NCBI RefSeq assembly: GCF_026107455.2
Contig: NZ_JAPCHY010000001.1
Location: forward strand, 310,001 to 374,000
Direction: 5' to 3'
Origin: Xanthomonas chitinilytica
GTDB lineage: Bacteria > Pseudomonadota > Gammaproteobacteria > Xanthomonadales > Xanthomonadaceae
Length of the DNA: 64,000 bases
This document shows, in pieces, positions 41,480-51,663 of the stretch. The notes under the pieces are model-generated. The model did not search any database and was not told where the DNA came from. It was given only the letters and a program-made list of their open reading frames with translations. The number at the start of each line of letters is the position of its first letter. Positions within the stretch are counted from its first letter, which is position 1. Made by a program: the position numbers and the translations under genes.

Positions 41480-43183
41480 ATGTCACGCGCCACGCCCCTG
41501 TTCGCCGCCATCGCCACCCTGCTGCTCGGCGCCTGTGCCAGCTCCCCGTCGCTCCCCACCGCCGCCGCGGTGAACGTGGAGGTGCCGGCCATCGCCCATC
41601 CGCAGGGCGAGACCCCGCAATGGTGGTACCGCAGCGGCGCGGCCACGGCCGCGGCCAACGGCGCCATGGCCGGCAAGGCCAAGAACGTGATCCTGTTCCT
41701 CGGCGACGGCATGAGCCTGACCACGGTCGCCGCCGCGCGCATCTTCGAGGGCCAGCGCAACGGCAACCCCGGCGAGGAGAACCTGCTGTCGTGGGAGCGC
41801 TTCCCCGCCACGGCCTTCAGCAAGACCTACAACACCGACTCGCAGACCCCCGATTCGGCCGGCACCATGACCGCCATCACCACCGGGGTGAAGACCCACA
41901 TGGGCGCCATCGGCGTTTCCGCCGGCGAGCGCAACGACTGCGCCGACAGCCTCGGCAAGCACCTGCTGACCTGGCTGCAGCTGGCCGACAGCGCCGGCAT
42001 GGCCACCGGCATCGTCTCCACCGCGCGCCTGACCCACGCCACCCCGGCGGCCACCTACGCCCACTCCCCGGACCGCAACTGGGAGAACGACACCGACGTG
42101 CCGGAGGAAGCCAAGGCCGCCGGTTGTACCGACATCGCCCAGCAGCTGCTGTCCACCGCCCGCTACGGGCGTGGCCCGCTGGTGGTGCTGGGCGGCGGCC
42201 GCGGCGAATTCACCACCGTCGAGGAGCGCGATCCCGAGTACGACGACAAGGTCGGCCAGCGCCTGGACGGCCGCAGCCTGGTCGCCGAATGGCAACAGGC
42301 GCATCCGCAGGGCGCCTATGTCTGGAACACCGCGCAGCTCGAGGCCGCGGCCGGTGCCCCGGCGATCCTCGGCCTGTTCGAGCCGGACCACATGCAGTAC
42401 GAGCACGACCGCCCGCAGGACCCCGCCGGCGAGCCGAGCCTGGCCGAGTTGACCCGCACCGCCATCGCCAACCTGTCCCGGCACCCGGAAGGCTACGTGC
42501 TGATGATCGAAGGCGCGCGCATCGACCACGCCAACCACAGCGGCAATGCCGCCCGCGCGCTGGGCGACACCGTGGCCCTGTCCGACGCGGTGCGCGCCGC
42601 GGTCGAGGCCACCTCGGAGAAGGACACCCTGATCGTCGTCACCGCCGACCATTCGCACACGCTCAACTTCGTCGGCTACCCGGCGCGCGGCAATCCGATC
42701 CTGGGCAAGGTCATGGACAAGGGCGGCGAAGACGGCATCGGCGGCCTGGACCTAGCCCGCGACGGCCTGGGCCTGCCCTACACCACCCTGAGCTACGCCA
42801 ACGGCCCGGGCTACACCGGCGCCAGCAACCAGCAGCCGGCCGGCCCCAAGACCTTTCCGCACAACCCCAGCAGCTTCGACAGCGCCGACGGCCGCCCGGA
42901 CCTGACCCACGTCGACACCGAACACCCGGACTACATGCAGGAAGCGCTGGTGCCGGCCAAGAGCGAATCGCACGGCGGCGAGGACGTCGGCATCTGGGCC
43001 CGTGGCCCCGGCAGCGCCGCCGTGCGCGGCACGCTGGAGCAGAACGCGATCTACCACCTGATCGTGCAGGCCACCCCGCGCCTGCGCCAGCGGTTGTGCG
43101 ACGCCGGCACCTGCGACGCGCAGGGCGTGCCGGTGGAACTGCCGCAGCCGCAGGCGTTCGAACGCAAGACGGAGACGCAGTGA
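41480..43183 (+). CDS. Alkaline phosphatase, predicted lipoprotein
   Basis: A 567-residue protein. The signal peptide ends in a lipobox LLGAC with Cys19, so the enzyme is probably lipid-anchored. Core motifs of the PhoA fold: metal Asp76 in VILFLGDGMS, nucleophile Ser126 in TPDSAGTMTAITTGVKT, metal sites in IEGARIDHANHSG, VVTADHSHTLNF and a final His in KSESHGGEDVGIWARG. It hydrolyses phosphate monoesters outside the cytoplasm to supply phosphate. No Pho box was identified in the 153-bp upstream gap. The stop overlaps the start of the next gene. Confidence 0.9.
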   Translation: MSRATPLFAAIATLLLGACASSPSLPTAAAVNVEVPAIAHPQGETPQWWYRSGAATAAANGAMAGKAKNVILFLGDGMSLTTVAAARIFEGQRNGNPGEENLLSWERFPATAFSKTYNTDSQTPDSAGTMTAITTGVKTHMGAIGVSAGERNDCADSLGKHLLTWLQLADSAGMATGIVSTARLTHATPAATYAHSPDRNWENDTDVPEEAKAAGCTDIAQQLLSTARYGRGPLVVLGGGRGEFTTVEERDPEYDDKVGQRLDGRSLVAEWQQAHPQGAYVWNTAQLEAAAGAPAILGLFEPDHMQYEHDRPQDPAGEPSLAELTRTAIANLSRHPEGYVLMIEGARIDHANHSGNAARALGDTVALSDAVRAAVEATSEKDTLIVVTADHSHTLNFVGYPARGNPILGKVMDKGGEDGIGGLDLARDGLGLPYTTLSYANGPGYTGASNQQPAGPKTFPHNPSSFDSADGRPDLTHVDTEHPDYMQEALVPAKSESHGGEDVGIWARGPGSAAVRGTLEQNAIYHLIVQATPRLRQRLCDAGTCDAQGVPVELPQPQAFERKTETQ

Positions 43184-43722
43184 CCCCATCGCGGCGGCCC
43201 GCCCGACGCAGCCGCCGCGCCCGCGCGGCCGTCGGCCTGCTGCTGGCGGCGTTGCCGATCCTGGCCGGCGCCACCTGCCGGGAGCTGGCCGGGGACGACC
43301 TGCAGCCCGTCCCCGGCTGCAGCGTCGACGCCGGTGGCGCGCTGCAAATACCGGCCGGGGCATTGCGGCACCTGAAGTTCGACGGCGACGGACTGGCCGC
43401 GCTCCAGGCGGACGGCCGCCACTACTACGTCGGACGCGACGGCCGGCAGCTTGCGGTGGTCGGCTACGACAACGGTCCCGACTATTTCGCGGAAGGCCTG
43501 GTCCGCGGCCACGTCGACGGCGGGATCGGCTTCTTCGACCACGAATTGCGGCCGGCCTTCGCCGAACGCTTCGACTGGGCATGGCCGTTCCGCGACGGCA
43601 TCGCCGAGGCCTGCAACGGTTGCCGCCCGGGCGCGCCCGATGCCGATGGCCACGTTCCGATGGTCGGCGGCGTCCACTTCCGCATCGACCGCAACGGGCA
43701 CCGCATCGACGCCCCGCGCTGA
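43180..43722 (+). CDS. WG-repeat secreted protein coupled to alkaline phosphatase
   Basis: A 180-residue protein. The GTG at 43180 overlaps the phosphatase stop (GTGA). An Arg-rich n-region precedes the signal peptide core VGLLLAALPILAGA (about 18-31). The mature part contains WG-type repeats: YYVGRDGRQLAVVGYDNGPD, YFAEGLVRG and IGFFDHELRPAFAERFDWAW. The last, with FRDGIAEAC, is the usual WG repeat core. There are four cysteines. Such proteins are extracytoplasmic with unknown function; a partner role for the phosphatase is possible because of the coupling. Confidence 0.7.
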   Translation: MTPSRRPARRSRRARAAVGLLLAALPILAGATCRELAGDDLQPVPGCSVDAGGALQIPAGALRHLKFDGDGLAALQADGRHYYVGRDGRQLAVVGYDNGPDYFAEGLVRGHVDGGIGFFDHELRPAFAERFDWAWPFRDGIAEACNGCRPGAPDADGHVPMVGGVHFRIDRNGHRIDAPR

Positions 43723-43792
43723 TCCGTTGCATGGCGCTCCGGGGCCGCAGCCGGGATACTGCCGGTTCCCTCGCCTGCATCGCCGCGATTCC

Positions 43793-45094
43793 ATGAGCCC
43801 GCTTTCCCCCTCCAGCCTCGACCCGGCGTCCACCGCCGCGGTGCTGGTCGGCTTCAGCGGCGGGCTGGACTCGACCGTGCTGCTGCACCTGCTCGCCGGC
43901 GACCCCGCGCAGCGCGCGCGCGGCCTGCGGGCACTGCACGTCCACCATGGCCTGCAGGCCGGCGCCGACGACTGGGCCGCCCACTGCGAGGCGCTGTGCC
44001 GGCAGCTCGACGTCCCCTTGCAGGTGGTCAGGGTCGACGTCGCGAACGACAGCGGCCAGGGTCCGGAAGCGGCCGCACGCAGCGCCCGCCATGCCGCCTT
44101 CGAACAGGCATTGCGGCCGGGCGAATGGCTGGCCCTGGCCCACCATCTGGACGACCAGGCCGAGACCTTCCTGCTGCACGCGCTGCGCGGCTCCGGCATC
44201 GACGGGCTGGCGGCGATGCGGGGCTGGCGCCGGTTCGCCGGCGGCGGCCTGTGGCGCCCGTTGCTGCACGTCCCGCGCGATGCGCTGCTGGCCCATGCCG
44301 AACGCCACCGCCTGCGCTGGATCGAGGATCCCAGCAACGCCCGCGACGACTTCGACCGCAACTTCCTGCGCCTGCAGGTGATGCCGCTGCTGCGCGAACG
44401 CTGGCCGCATGCCGCCGCGGCCTTCGCCCGCAGCGCGGCGCTGGCCGCCGAGGCCGGCGACCTGCTGGCCGGACAGCAGCACGACGACCTGTCGGCCTGC
44501 CTGCTGCCCGGCAGCGGGGCGCTGTCGATCCCGGCGCTGGTCGCGCTGCCGCCGCCGCGCCGCGCCGGCGTGCTGCGGGCCTGGATCCGCCAGCGCGGCC
44601 TGCCGCCGCTGCCGGCCAACGGCGTACGCATGATCGAACGGCAGCTGCTGCCCGCCGACCACGACCGCCAGGCGGCCTTCCGCTGGCGGTCGGCGCAGGT
44701 ACGGCGTTGGCGCGACCAACTGCACGCGCTCGCGCTGGCCACGCCCTGGCCGGACCACTGGCAGGCCGGCTGGGACGGGCGCGCGCCGCTGCCGCTGCCC
44801 GACGGCGGGTCGCTGCAGCTGCTCGGCGCCTCCGCCTTCGAGCAGCCGTTGACGGTACGCGCACGCCGCGGCGGCGAACGCATCGTGCTGCCCGGCCGCC
44901 GGCATTCGCATGCGCTCAAGGACCTGCTGCAGCAGGCCGGGCTGCCGCCTTGGCAGCGGCAACGATTGCCGCTGCTGTGCGCCGGCGACGAAGTGCTGGC
45001 CGCCGGCGACCGCATCGTTTCCGCCGCCCTGCAACGATGGCTGGACACGCATTCGGCTGAACTGTCGTGGCATCCCGGCGACACCGCGAATTGA
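43793..45094 (+). CDS. tilS: tRNA(Ile)-lysidine synthetase
   Basis: A 433-residue enzyme from ATG 43793. The PP-loop SGGLDS is at 22-27 in [35 protein letters not shown] and [23 protein letters not shown] are the next family motifs. The C-terminal tRNA-recognition domain has [32 protein letters not shown]. It modifies C34 of the CAU-anticodon tRNA-Ile to lysidine so that AUA is read as isoleucine; it is essential. It is followed by xseB and ispA on the same strand. Confidence 0.95.
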   Translation: MSPLSPSSLDPASTAAVLVGFSGGLDSTVLLHLLAGDPAQRARGLRALHVHHGLQAGADDWAAHCEALCRQLDVPLQVVRVDVANDSGQGPEAAARSARHAAFEQALRPGEWLALAHHLDDQAETFLLHALRGSGIDGLAAMRGWRRFAGGGLWRPLLHVPRDALLAHAERHRLRWIEDPSNARDDFDRNFLRLQVMPLLRERWPHAAAAFARSAALAAEAGDLLAGQQHDDLSACLLPGSGALSIPALVALPPPRRAGVLRAWIRQRGLPPLPANGVRMIERQLLPADHDRQAAFRWRSAQVRRWRDQLHALALATPWPDHWQAGWDGRAPLPLPDGGSLQLLGASAFEQPLTVRARRGGERIVLPGRRHSHALKDLLQQAGLPPWQRQRLPLLCAGDEVLAAGDRIVSAALQRWLDTHSAELSWHPGDTAN

Positions 45095-45125
45095 CCCCGT
45101 CGACCCCGCCGCTCACACTTTCGCC

Positions 45126-45386
45126 ATGGCCAAGAAGTCCAACAACGAAACCTCCCCGGTCGCCCGGTTCGAACAGTCGCTGGAAGAACTCGAGCAACTG
45201 GTCGAGAAGATGGAAACCGGCGACCTGAGCCTGGAGCAGTCGCTCAGCGCCTACGAGCGCGGCGTCGGCCTCTACCGCCAGTGCCAGCAGGCGCTGGAGC
45301 AGGCCGAACTGCGCGTGCGCCTGCTCACCGACCCCGCCCAGCCGGAAAAGTCCGTACCGTTCGAACACACCGGCGATGACGACTGA
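45126..45386 (+). CDS. xseB: Exodeoxyribonuclease VII small subunit
   Basis: An 86-residue protein with the XseB pattern [20 protein letters not shown] and [28 protein letters not shown]. It pairs with XseA to degrade single-stranded DNA in the cytoplasm. It overlaps the next gene by 11 bp, and the xseB-ispA order is conserved in many Gammaproteobacteria. Confidence 0.94.
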   Translation: MAKKSNNETSPVARFEQSLEELEQLVEKMETGDLSLEQSLSAYERGVGLYRQCQQALEQAELRVRLLTDPAQPEKSVPFEHTGDDD

Positions 45387-46254
45387 GGCCCTGCTCGCCG
45401 GCTGGAGCGCACGCACCGAACAGCACCTGCAGGCCGCCCTGCCCACCGCCGACGCCGCGCCGCAGCGCCTGCACCAGGCCATGCGCTATGCCGCGCTCGG
45501 CGGCGGCAAGCGCATGCGGCCGCTGCTGGTACGCGCCGCCGGCCATCTGTTTGGCGCCGACGAGGCCCTGCTCGATGCCCCCGCGGTGGCGGTGGAACTG
45601 ATCCACGCCTATTCGCTGGTGCACGACGACCTGCCGGCGATGGACGACGACGCCCTGCGCCGCGGCCGCCCCACCACCCACATCGCCTTCGACGAGGCTA
45701 CCGCCATCCTCGCCGGCGACGCGCTGCAGACCCGCGCCTTCGAAGTGCTGGCCGAGGCCGCGCTGCCGCCCGTGCTGGCGGTGGCCTGCCTGCGCACGCT
45801 GGCCGGCGCCTCGGGCGCGGCTGGCATGTGCGGCGGGCAGGCGCTGGATATCGACGCCACCGGGCAGCAGCAGCCATTGGCCGACCTCGAACGCATGCAC
45901 GCGCTCAAGACCGGCGCGCTGATCCGGGCGGCGGTGCGCATGGGTGCGCTGTGCGGCGGTGCGACCGAATCCGAACTGGCGCGGCTGGACGGTTTCGCCC
46001 ACGCGCTGGGCCTGGCCTTCCAGGTCCGCGACGACATCCTCGACGTCGAGGCCAGCTCCGAGCAGCTCGGCAAGACCGCCGGCAAGGATGCGGCGCAGGA
46101 CAAGTCCACCTTCCCCGCGCTGCTGGGCATGGAAGGCGCCAAGGCCCAGCTGGAAACGCTGGCCACCGCCATGCGCGAAGCGCTGGCGCCGTTCGGCCCG
46201 CGCGCCGACGCACTGGCGGCCCTGGCCGAACTGGCCATCCGCCGCTCGCACTGA
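45376..46254 (+). CDS. ispA: Farnesyl diphosphate synthase (polyprenyl synthetase)
   Basis: A 292-residue protein with [11 protein letters not shown] (42-52). The first Asp-rich motif is DDLPAMDD (84-91), followed by LRRGRPTTH. The second is RDDILD (218-223). Spacing is that of bacterial short-chain synthases that condense DMAPP/GPP with IPP to farnesyl diphosphate, the precursor of undecaprenyl phosphate and quinone tails. It overlaps xseB. The dxs gene that often follows in this order is absent here; a GTAG repeat and an unrelated gene come next. Confidence 0.94.
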   Translation: MTTEALLAGWSARTEQHLQAALPTADAAPQRLHQAMRYAALGGGKRMRPLLVRAAGHLFGADEALLDAPAVAVELIHAYSLVHDDLPAMDDDALRRGRPTTHIAFDEATAILAGDALQTRAFEVLAEAALPPVLAVACLRTLAGASGAAGMCGGQALDIDATGQQQPLADLERMHALKTGALIRAAVRMGALCGGATESELARLDGFAHALGLAFQVRDDILDVEASSEQLGKTAGKDAAQDKSTFPALLGMEGAKAQLETLATAMREALAPFGPRADALAALAELAIRRSH

Positions 46255-46270
46255 GCCCCAGGTTTCCCCT

Positions 46271-46338
46271 GTAGGAGCGACGTCAGTCGCGACGAGGTTT
46301 TAACGGGAAAGCCCGGTCGCGACTGACGTCGCTCCTAC
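46271..46338. repeat. GTAG-type palindrome pair, GTAG ends outward
   Basis: Arms at 46271-46293 and 46316-46338 are perfect 23-base inverted copies around a 22-base loop. The GTAG ends face outward, unlike the pairs at 31763 and 59498. It lies 16 bp after the ispA stop and can fold into a strong hairpin. Confidence 0.85.
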
Positions 46339-46364
46339 AGGGGCAAGATTGAGAGACCGAAACG

Positions 46365-46391
46365 GAGAGGCCCGGGAATCCCGGGCCTCTC
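46365..46391 (-). terminator. Strong hairpin after the DUF4870 gene
   Basis: A perfect 12-bp stem (GAGAGGCCCGGG with CCCGGGCCTCTC, loop of 3) begins 25 bases past the DUF4870 stop. The minus-strand flank is CGTTTCGG, so there is no real T-run. It may end both convergent transcripts. Confidence 0.6.
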
Positions 46392-46415
46392 GCCTGTCCG
46401 CTTGCAGCCGACCGC

Positions 46416-46799
46416 TTACTTGATCAGGCGCAGCGTGAACGGATAACGGTAAGCCTCGCCGTTGTTGGCCTTGACCGCGGCGATGATGCAGAACACCACG
46501 TTGGCGATGCCGACCAGCGCCGGCAGGAAGAACAACAGGCCGAAGCTGATGATGGTCAGGATGAAGGCCACGACGAAGGCGATGGTGACGGTGATCTGGA
46601 AGTTCAGCGCTTCCTTGGCCTGGTCGACGATGAAGCCCTTCTGCGCGTCGTCCTTGTTGATCAGCCAGATGATCAGCGAGCCGACGAACCAGGTGAAGAT
46701 GCCGAGGATGTGCGCCACCAGCGCCATCGTGCGCTGGTCCTGCGGTGCGGCTTCGCTCGGCGGCGGCGGCGGCGCGGTGATGTTGTCGAAATCGCTCAT
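46416..46799 (-). CDS. DUF4870 (Tic20-like) membrane protein
   Basis: A 127-residue protein. A Pro-rich start (NITAPPPPPSEAAPQDQR) is followed by MALVAHILGIFTWFVGSLIIWLINKDD, the DUF4870 signature, and two further helices (about 70-105). Four-helix proteins of this type resemble Tic20 of chloroplasts but have no known role in bacteria. It has its own promoter region and a hairpin after it. Confidence 0.82.
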   Translation of the reverse strand: MSDFDNITAPPPPPSEAAPQDQRTMALVAHILGIFTWFVGSLIIWLINKDDAQKGFIVDQAKEALNFQITVTIAFVVAFILTIISFGLLFFLPALVGIANVVFCIIAAVKANNGEAYRYPFTLRLIK

Positions 46800-46883
46800 T
46801 GTGTATTCCCCTTTGTTCCTTGGGTGATGTGGTTGGATGTGCGTCCCCGGCCTGATCCGGCACCGCAGCTGTTGAAGGATACG

Positions 46884-48251
46884 TCAATCGTTGCCCGCAA
46901 CGGTCATCTTTCCGATCAATATCGAACCAGTTCGCACGTGCGAACGCCGGTCCACGTCGCTGCCGACCGCCTCGATGCCGGCGAACATCTGCTTCAGGTT
47001 GCCGGCGATGGTGATGCCGTCCACCGGGTAGGCGATCTGCCCGTTCTCCACCCAGAAGCCGCCGGCGCCGCGCGAATAGTCGCCGGTGACGCCGTTGACG
47101 CCCTGCCCCATCAGTTCGGTGACCAGCAGGCCGCGGCCCATGCCCGCCACCATCGAGGCCAGGTCGCCGGCGTTGGCCGCCACCTGCAGGTTGTGCACGC
47201 CGCCGGCATTGCCGGTGGTCTGCAGGCCCAGCTTGCGCGCCGAATAGCTGCCCAGGATGTAGCGCTGCAGCACGCCCTGGCTCACCAGCGCGGAGTTGCG
47301 GGTGGCCACGCCCTCGCCGTCGAAAGCACTGGAGCGCAGCCCGCGCCGCAGCAACGGCAGTTCCTCGATGCCGAACCATTCCGGGAACAGGCGGGTGCCG
47401 GCGCTGTCGAGCAGGAAGCTGGCGCGGCGGTACAGCGCACCGCCGGACACCGCGCCGAGCAGGTGGCCGATCAGCGAACGCGCCACTTCCGCCGAGAACA
47501 GCACCGGCACCTCGCCGGTCGGCAGCGAGCGCGGCTGCAACCGCGCCAGCGTGCGCTCGGCGGCGCGACGGCCGATGTCGACGGCCGCCTCCAGGTCTTC
47601 GCGGGCGATGGCGCTGCTGTACCAGCCGTCGCGCTGCATGCCATCGCCGTGCCCGGCGATCAGCGCGCAGCCGATGGAATGGTGGCTGCTGCGCTCGCGG
47701 CCGATGAAACCGTGCGAGTTGGCATACACCGACAGGCTCTGCGCGGTGGCGGCCGAAGCGCCGTCGGAGTTGCTGATGCGCGCGTCGGCCTCGCGCCCGG
47801 CCGCTTCGCAGGCCAGCGCCAGGTCCAGCGCTTCGTCGGCGCCCAGCGCCCAGGGATGCCAGCCGTCCAGATCGGGGAACTCGTGCGCCATCAGCGCGGC
47901 ATCGGCCAGGCCGGCGGCAGGATCGTCCTCGGTATGGCGGGCGATCGCGCAGGCCTGGGCCACGGTCGCCTCCAGGCTGGACTCCTGCAGGTCGGCGGTG
48001 CTGGCGCTGCCCTTGCGCTGGCCGAAATAGACGGTGACGGCGATGCCGCGATCGTGGGTGGACTCGACCGTCTCCACCTCGCCCAGGCGCACGTTGACGT
48101 CCAGCCCGCGCTCTTCGCTGCAACTGACCTCGGCCTGGGTGGCGCCCAGTGCGCGGGCCTTTTCCAGCAGCCGCTGCGAGATGCCGGCCAGTTGCTCCAG
48201 CCGCTGCAGGCTGTCGTCGGCGGCGTGGGTTTCGGTGGTCAGGGTGTTCAA
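46884..48251 (-). CDS. pmbA: Metallopeptidase-related protein PmbA/TldE
   Basis: A 455-residue protein. PmbA motifs include GATQAEVSCSEERGLDVNVR, DRGIAVTVYFGQRKGSASTADL, SSAFDGEGVATRNSALVSQG and TGDYSRGAGGFWVENGQIAYPVDGITIAGNL. PmbA (TldE) forms a heterodimer with TldD, which carries the zinc site; together they degrade or mature small peptides such as microcin B17 and CcdA. The tldD partner lies 2 kb downstream on the same strand, separated by two plus-strand genes. Confidence 0.94.
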   Translation of the reverse strand: MNTLTTETHAADDSLQRLEQLAGISQRLLEKARALGATQAEVSCSEERGLDVNVRLGEVETVESTHDRGIAVTVYFGQRKGSASTADLQESSLEATVAQACAIARHTEDDPAAGLADAALMAHEFPDLDGWHPWALGADEALDLALACEAAGREADARISNSDGASAATAQSLSVYANSHGFIGRERSSHHSIGCALIAGHGDGMQRDGWYSSAIAREDLEAAVDIGRRAAERTLARLQPRSLPTGEVPVLFSAEVARSLIGHLLGAVSGGALYRRASFLLDSAGTRLFPEWFGIEELPLLRRGLRSSAFDGEGVATRNSALVSQGVLQRYILGSYSARKLGLQTTGNAGGVHNLQVAANAGDLASMVAGMGRGLLVTELMGQGVNGVTGDYSRGAGGFWVENGQIAYPVDGITIAGNLKQMFAGIEAVGSDVDRRSHVRTGSILIGKMTVAGND

Positions 48252-48279
48252 TGCTTTATCCTTTCGAAAATCCAGCCGA

Positions 48280-48420
48280 AGCCGGTGGTTCCTTCTCCGT
48301 TCGGAGAAGACGGCGCGAAGCGCCGGATGAGGGGCGAACGAAGTCCGTATGTCCGAACGAGCCGGACTCCATCGCCCCTCACCCCAATCCCTTTCCCTCG
48401 GGGAGAGGAGCTTTGAAGCG
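48280..48420. repeat. Dispersed intergenic repeat between pmbA and darP
   Basis: The 209-bp gap contains TTCTCCGTTCGGAGAA (a short palindrome) and the GCGCGAAGCGCCGG hairpin. It also holds CCCCTCACCCCAATCCC ... TCGGGGAGAGG, a segment often repeated between genes in Xanthomonadaceae. No gene is visible. Confidence 0.4.
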
Positions 48421-48460
48421 GGCTTCGGCTACACACGAACTTTAATCGAGTAACAAGGCA

Positions 48461-49069
48461 ATGCGCGGACACGACGAGGAAACCGGCGAATTTTTGAGCG
48501 AGAGCCGCAGCCAGAACCGGCGCGAGGCGCTGGAAGTGCTGGCGCTGGGCGAGAAGCTGGTGGAGCTGACCGCCGCGCAGCTGGCACGCCTGCCGATTCC
48601 CGAAGAGCTGCTGGAGCACATCGAGTACAGCAAGCGCATCACCTCGCACGGCGCGCGCAAGCGCCAGCTGGCGTTCCTGGCCAAGCAGATGCGGCGCGAG
48701 GACGATGCCGTGCTGGAAGCCATCCGCGACGCGCTGGAAGCCAACAGCGAAACCTCCAGGCGCGCGGTGGCGCTGATGCATCGCATCGAGCATTGGCGCG
48801 AGCGGCTGCTGGCCGAGGGCGACGTGGCGCTGGCCGAGCTGCTGGACGAATATCCCGGCGCCGACCGCCAGCAGCTGCGCACGCTGGTGCGCAACGCACT
48901 GGCGGAAAAGGCGAAGAACAAGCCGCCGCGCGCGTTCCGCGAGATCTACCAGGTGTTGCGCGAGCTGCTGATGCCGGCACAGTCCGCGGCCACCGAGGGT
49001 CGGGATGGGGAAGACACCGGCACGCCCGACGACCTCGACGACGCCGGCGAAGACGACGGGCGCGATTGA
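48461..49069 (+). CDS. darP: Ribosome assembly factor DarP (YjgA, DUF615)
   Basis: A 202-residue highly charged protein with [34 protein letters not shown] and [22 protein letters not shown], all hallmarks of YjgA/DarP. It associates with 50S ribosomal particles and supports late large-subunit assembly. The acidic tail (about 180-202) is rich in Asp and Glu. It sits divergently next to pmbA, an arrangement common in Gammaproteobacteria. Confidence 0.93.
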   Translation: MRGHDEETGEFLSESRSQNRREALEVLALGEKLVELTAAQLARLPIPEELLEHIEYSKRITSHGARKRQLAFLAKQMRREDDAVLEAIRDALEANSETSRRAVALMHRIEHWRERLLAEGDVALAELLDEYPGADRQQLRTLVRNALAEKAKNKPPRAFREIYQVLRELLMPAQSAATEGRDGEDTGTPDDLDDAGEDDGRD

Positions 49070-49153
49070 TCCGGCACACGCCGCGTCCCTGCGGCCCGTC
49101 GCCGGCGCATGACGGCATATCGCCATTCCCGCTCCCCGCAGCCTGGAGAAAGC

Positions 49154-50107
49154 ATGCCCACACGACGATCCTTCCTGCTGGCCGCCCTCGCCGGTGCCGC
49201 CCTGCGCCTGCCGGTGGCCCGCGCCGCCAGCGGCAGCCAGCCGCGGGAGGCCGGCTACGTCGACCTGATGCCCGACTTCTGGGAGGCCTACGCCCGGGCT
49301 GAAGGCGCGGCCGATCGAGTGCAGGCGCTGCAGGACAGCTTCTTCGCGCCGCACCATGCCATCTACGCCGCCGCCGGCCTGAAGCCGCGCGCCGAGCGCA
49401 TCGCCCGCTGGCTGCCCGACTTCGACGCGATGGCCGCCGACGTGCGGCGGATCGTCGGCGACTTTCCCGCCGTTTACGCGGCGCACGCCACGCGCTTCGC
49501 CGACGCCTTCCCGGATTTCGACCGCACCCACGCGCCGATCTATCTGCTGCCGGCGCTGTTCGCCTTCGACGGCCACCTCGAACCCGGCGGCGAGCAGTTG
49601 CCGCTGTTCATCGGTGCCGATGGCCTGGTGCGCTACCACGGCGCCTCGCCGGATCTGGCCGTGTTCCTGGACCACGAATCCTTCCACCTCTATCAATCCC
49701 AGGTGGCGCCGGAAGTGATGCTGGACCCGACCCCACCGGTGTACGCCATGCTGTGGACCGAAGGCGTGGCGACCTACGTGAGCGAACGACTCAATCCCGA
49801 CGCGGCGCTGCTGCACGTGCTGCTCGACGACGCCCGCCTGGCCGAGGCCGACGCCGCCACGCGCCGCGAGCTGGCTGCGGCGATCCTCGCCGCGCTGGAT
49901 TCCACCCGTGAAGCCGATGCGCTGCGTTTCTTCAGCGCCGGCGCCACCGGAGCGTGGCCGGCGCGCGGTGGCTACCTGATCGGCCTGGAAGTCGCGCGCC
50001 GGATCGGCCGCGAGCTGCCGCTGGCACAGTTGCCACGGTTGCAGGGCTCGGCGCTGCGCGAACGGCTGGCCCGCGAACTGGCCACGCTGGCGGCAGGCGA
50101 CGACTGA
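49154..50107 (+). CDS. Tat-exported candidate zinc metallopeptidase
   Basis: A 317-residue protein from ATG 49154, after a GGAGAAA site. The start MPTRRSFLLAALAGAALRLP is a twin-arginine signal, so the protein is exported folded. The central segment DHESFHLYQSQ provides HExxH (His174, Glu175, His178). A possible downstream ligand is Glu in LWTEGVATYVSERL, 20-odd residues later, as in gluzincins. The rest is helical. No family was recognised with certainty; DUF2268-like peptidases are the nearest thought. Located between pmbA and tldD. Confidence 0.65.
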   Translation: MPTRRSFLLAALAGAALRLPVARAASGSQPREAGYVDLMPDFWEAYARAEGAADRVQALQDSFFAPHHAIYAAAGLKPRAERIARWLPDFDAMAADVRRIVGDFPAVYAAHATRFADAFPDFDRTHAPIYLLPALFAFDGHLEPGGEQLPLFIGADGLVRYHGASPDLAVFLDHESFHLYQSQVAPEVMLDPTPPVYAMLWTEGVATYVSERLNPDAALLHVLLDDARLAEADAATRRELAAAILAALDSTREADALRFFSAGATGAWPARGGYLIGLEVARRIGRELPLAQLPRLQGSALRERLARELATLAAGDD

Positions 50108-50168
50108 ACCCGCGGGCATACCGTCCGCCTGCCTGTCGCTGGATCGCCATGCGGGACAAGCCCCGCGA

Positions 50169-51620
50169 CTACGCCTGCGTGCCGCCCACGGTAAGCCCGT
50201 CGATCAGCAGCGACGGCTGGCCCACGCCGACCGGCACGCTCTGCCCGTCCTTGCCGCAGATGCCCACGCCCTCGTCCAGCGCCAGGTCGTTGCCGACCAT
50301 GCGCACCTTCTGCATGGTTTCCGGGCCGTTGCCGATCAGGGTGGCGCCCTTCACCGGCGCGGTGACCCTGCCGTCCTCGATCAGGTAGGCCTCGGTGGCC
50401 GAGAACACGTACTTGCCGCTGGTGATGTCGACCTGGCCGCCGCCGAAGTTGACCGCGTACAGGCCCTTCTTCACCGAGCGGATCATCTCCTGCGGATCGT
50501 GGTCGCCGGCACGCATGTAGGTGTTGGTCATGCGCGGCATGGTCAGGTGCGCGAACGACTCGCGGCGGCCGTTGCCGGTCGGCGCCACGCCCATCAGCCG
50601 CGCGTTGAGCGTGTCCTGCATGTAGCCGACCAGGATGCCGTCCTCGATCAGCGTGGTGCACTGCGTCGGCGTGCCCTCGTCGTCGATGTTGAGCGAACCG
50701 CGACGGCCATCCAGGGTGCCGTCGTCGACGATGGTCACGCCCGGGGAGGCCACCCGCTCGCCGATGCGGCCGGCGTAGACGCTGGTGCCCTTGCGGTTGA
50801 AATCGCCCTCCAGGCCATGGCCCACGGCCTCGTGCAGCAGCACGCCCGGCCAGCCCGGCCCCAGCACCACCGGCATCACCCCGGCCGGCGCCGGCACCGC
50901 CTCCAGGTTGACCAGCGCCTGCCGCAGCGCCTCGCTCGCGAGCGCCTCGGGGCGGCCGCCCGCGAACAGTTCCTCGTAGCCGTAGCGGCCGCCGCCGCCG
51001 GCATAGCCGGATTCGCGGCGTCCGTCCTGCTCGACGATCACCTGCACGTTCAGCCGCACCAGCGGCCGCACGTCGGCGGCCAGTACGCCGTCGCTGCGCG
51101 CGATCAGCACCGTGTCCACGCCGCCGGACAGGCTCACCATCACCTGCTGCACGCGCGGGTCGGCGGCACGCAGGTAGCGGTCCAGGCGCTTGAGCACGCC
51201 CACCTTGAGTTCGTTGCCCAGGCCGTCCACCGGATCGAGGGCCGGGTACAGCGCACGGCCGTTGCCGCGCACCAGCGAGCGCGCGCCCTGCGCGCCGCCA
51301 TCGCGCGAGATGGCCCGCGCCGACTGCGCGGCGATCCGCAGCGCATCGGGGTGGATGTCGTCGGAATAGGCGAAGCCGGTCTTCTCGCCGGCGATGGCGC
51401 GCACGCCCACGCCCTGCTCGATGGAATGGGCGCCGTCCTTGACGATGCCGTCCTCCACGCTCCAGCTCTCGCGCCGGGAATGCTGGAAATACAGGTCGCC
51501 GAAGTCGATGCCCGGCCCCAGCAGGGTGCCGAAGGTACGTTCCAGGGCGGTGGCATCCAGGCCGGCGGGCAGCAGCAGGCGGGATTCGGCAAGCGTGAGG
51601 GCGGTATCGGTCATGGTCAT
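50169..51620 (-). CDS. tldD: Metallopeptidase TldD
   Basis: A 483-residue protein with the zinc motif HEAVGH (263-268) in [20 protein letters not shown], plus [24 protein letters not shown] and [18 protein letters not shown]. TldD is the catalytic half of the TldD-PmbA heterodimer. It threads unfolded peptides into a closed chamber. The start [10 protein letters not shown] has GTGTCCCCACC upstream, so its ribosome site is weak. It is downstream of yhdP, as in many Gammaproteobacteria. Confidence 0.95.
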   Translation of the reverse strand: MTMTDTALTLAESRLLLPAGLDATALERTFGTLLGPGIDFGDLYFQHSRRESWSVEDGIVKDGAHSIEQGVGVRAIAGEKTGFAYSDDIHPDALRIAAQSARAISRDGGAQGARSLVRGNGRALYPALDPVDGLGNELKVGVLKRLDRYLRAADPRVQQVMVSLSGGVDTVLIARSDGVLAADVRPLVRLNVQVIVEQDGRRESGYAGGGGRYGYEELFAGGRPEALASEALRQALVNLEAVPAPAGVMPVVLGPGWPGVLLHEAVGHGLEGDFNRKGTSVYAGRIGERVASPGVTIVDDGTLDGRRGSLNIDDEGTPTQCTTLIEDGILVGYMQDTLNARLMGVAPTGNGRRESFAHLTMPRMTNTYMRAGDHDPQEMIRSVKKGLYAVNFGGGQVDITSGKYVFSATEAYLIEDGRVTAPVKGATLIGNGPETMQKVRMVGNDLALDEGVGICGKDGQSVPVGVGQPSLLIDGLTVGGTQA

Positions 51621-51663
51621 GAGGTGGGGACACGGCCGCCGATCGCAAGCGGCCGCGCGGGTT

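Noticed and set aside
45376..46254. Expected xseB-ispA-dxs operon
   Set aside because: No dxs follows ispA here; the next sequence is a GTAG repeat and then a convergent DUF4870 gene.
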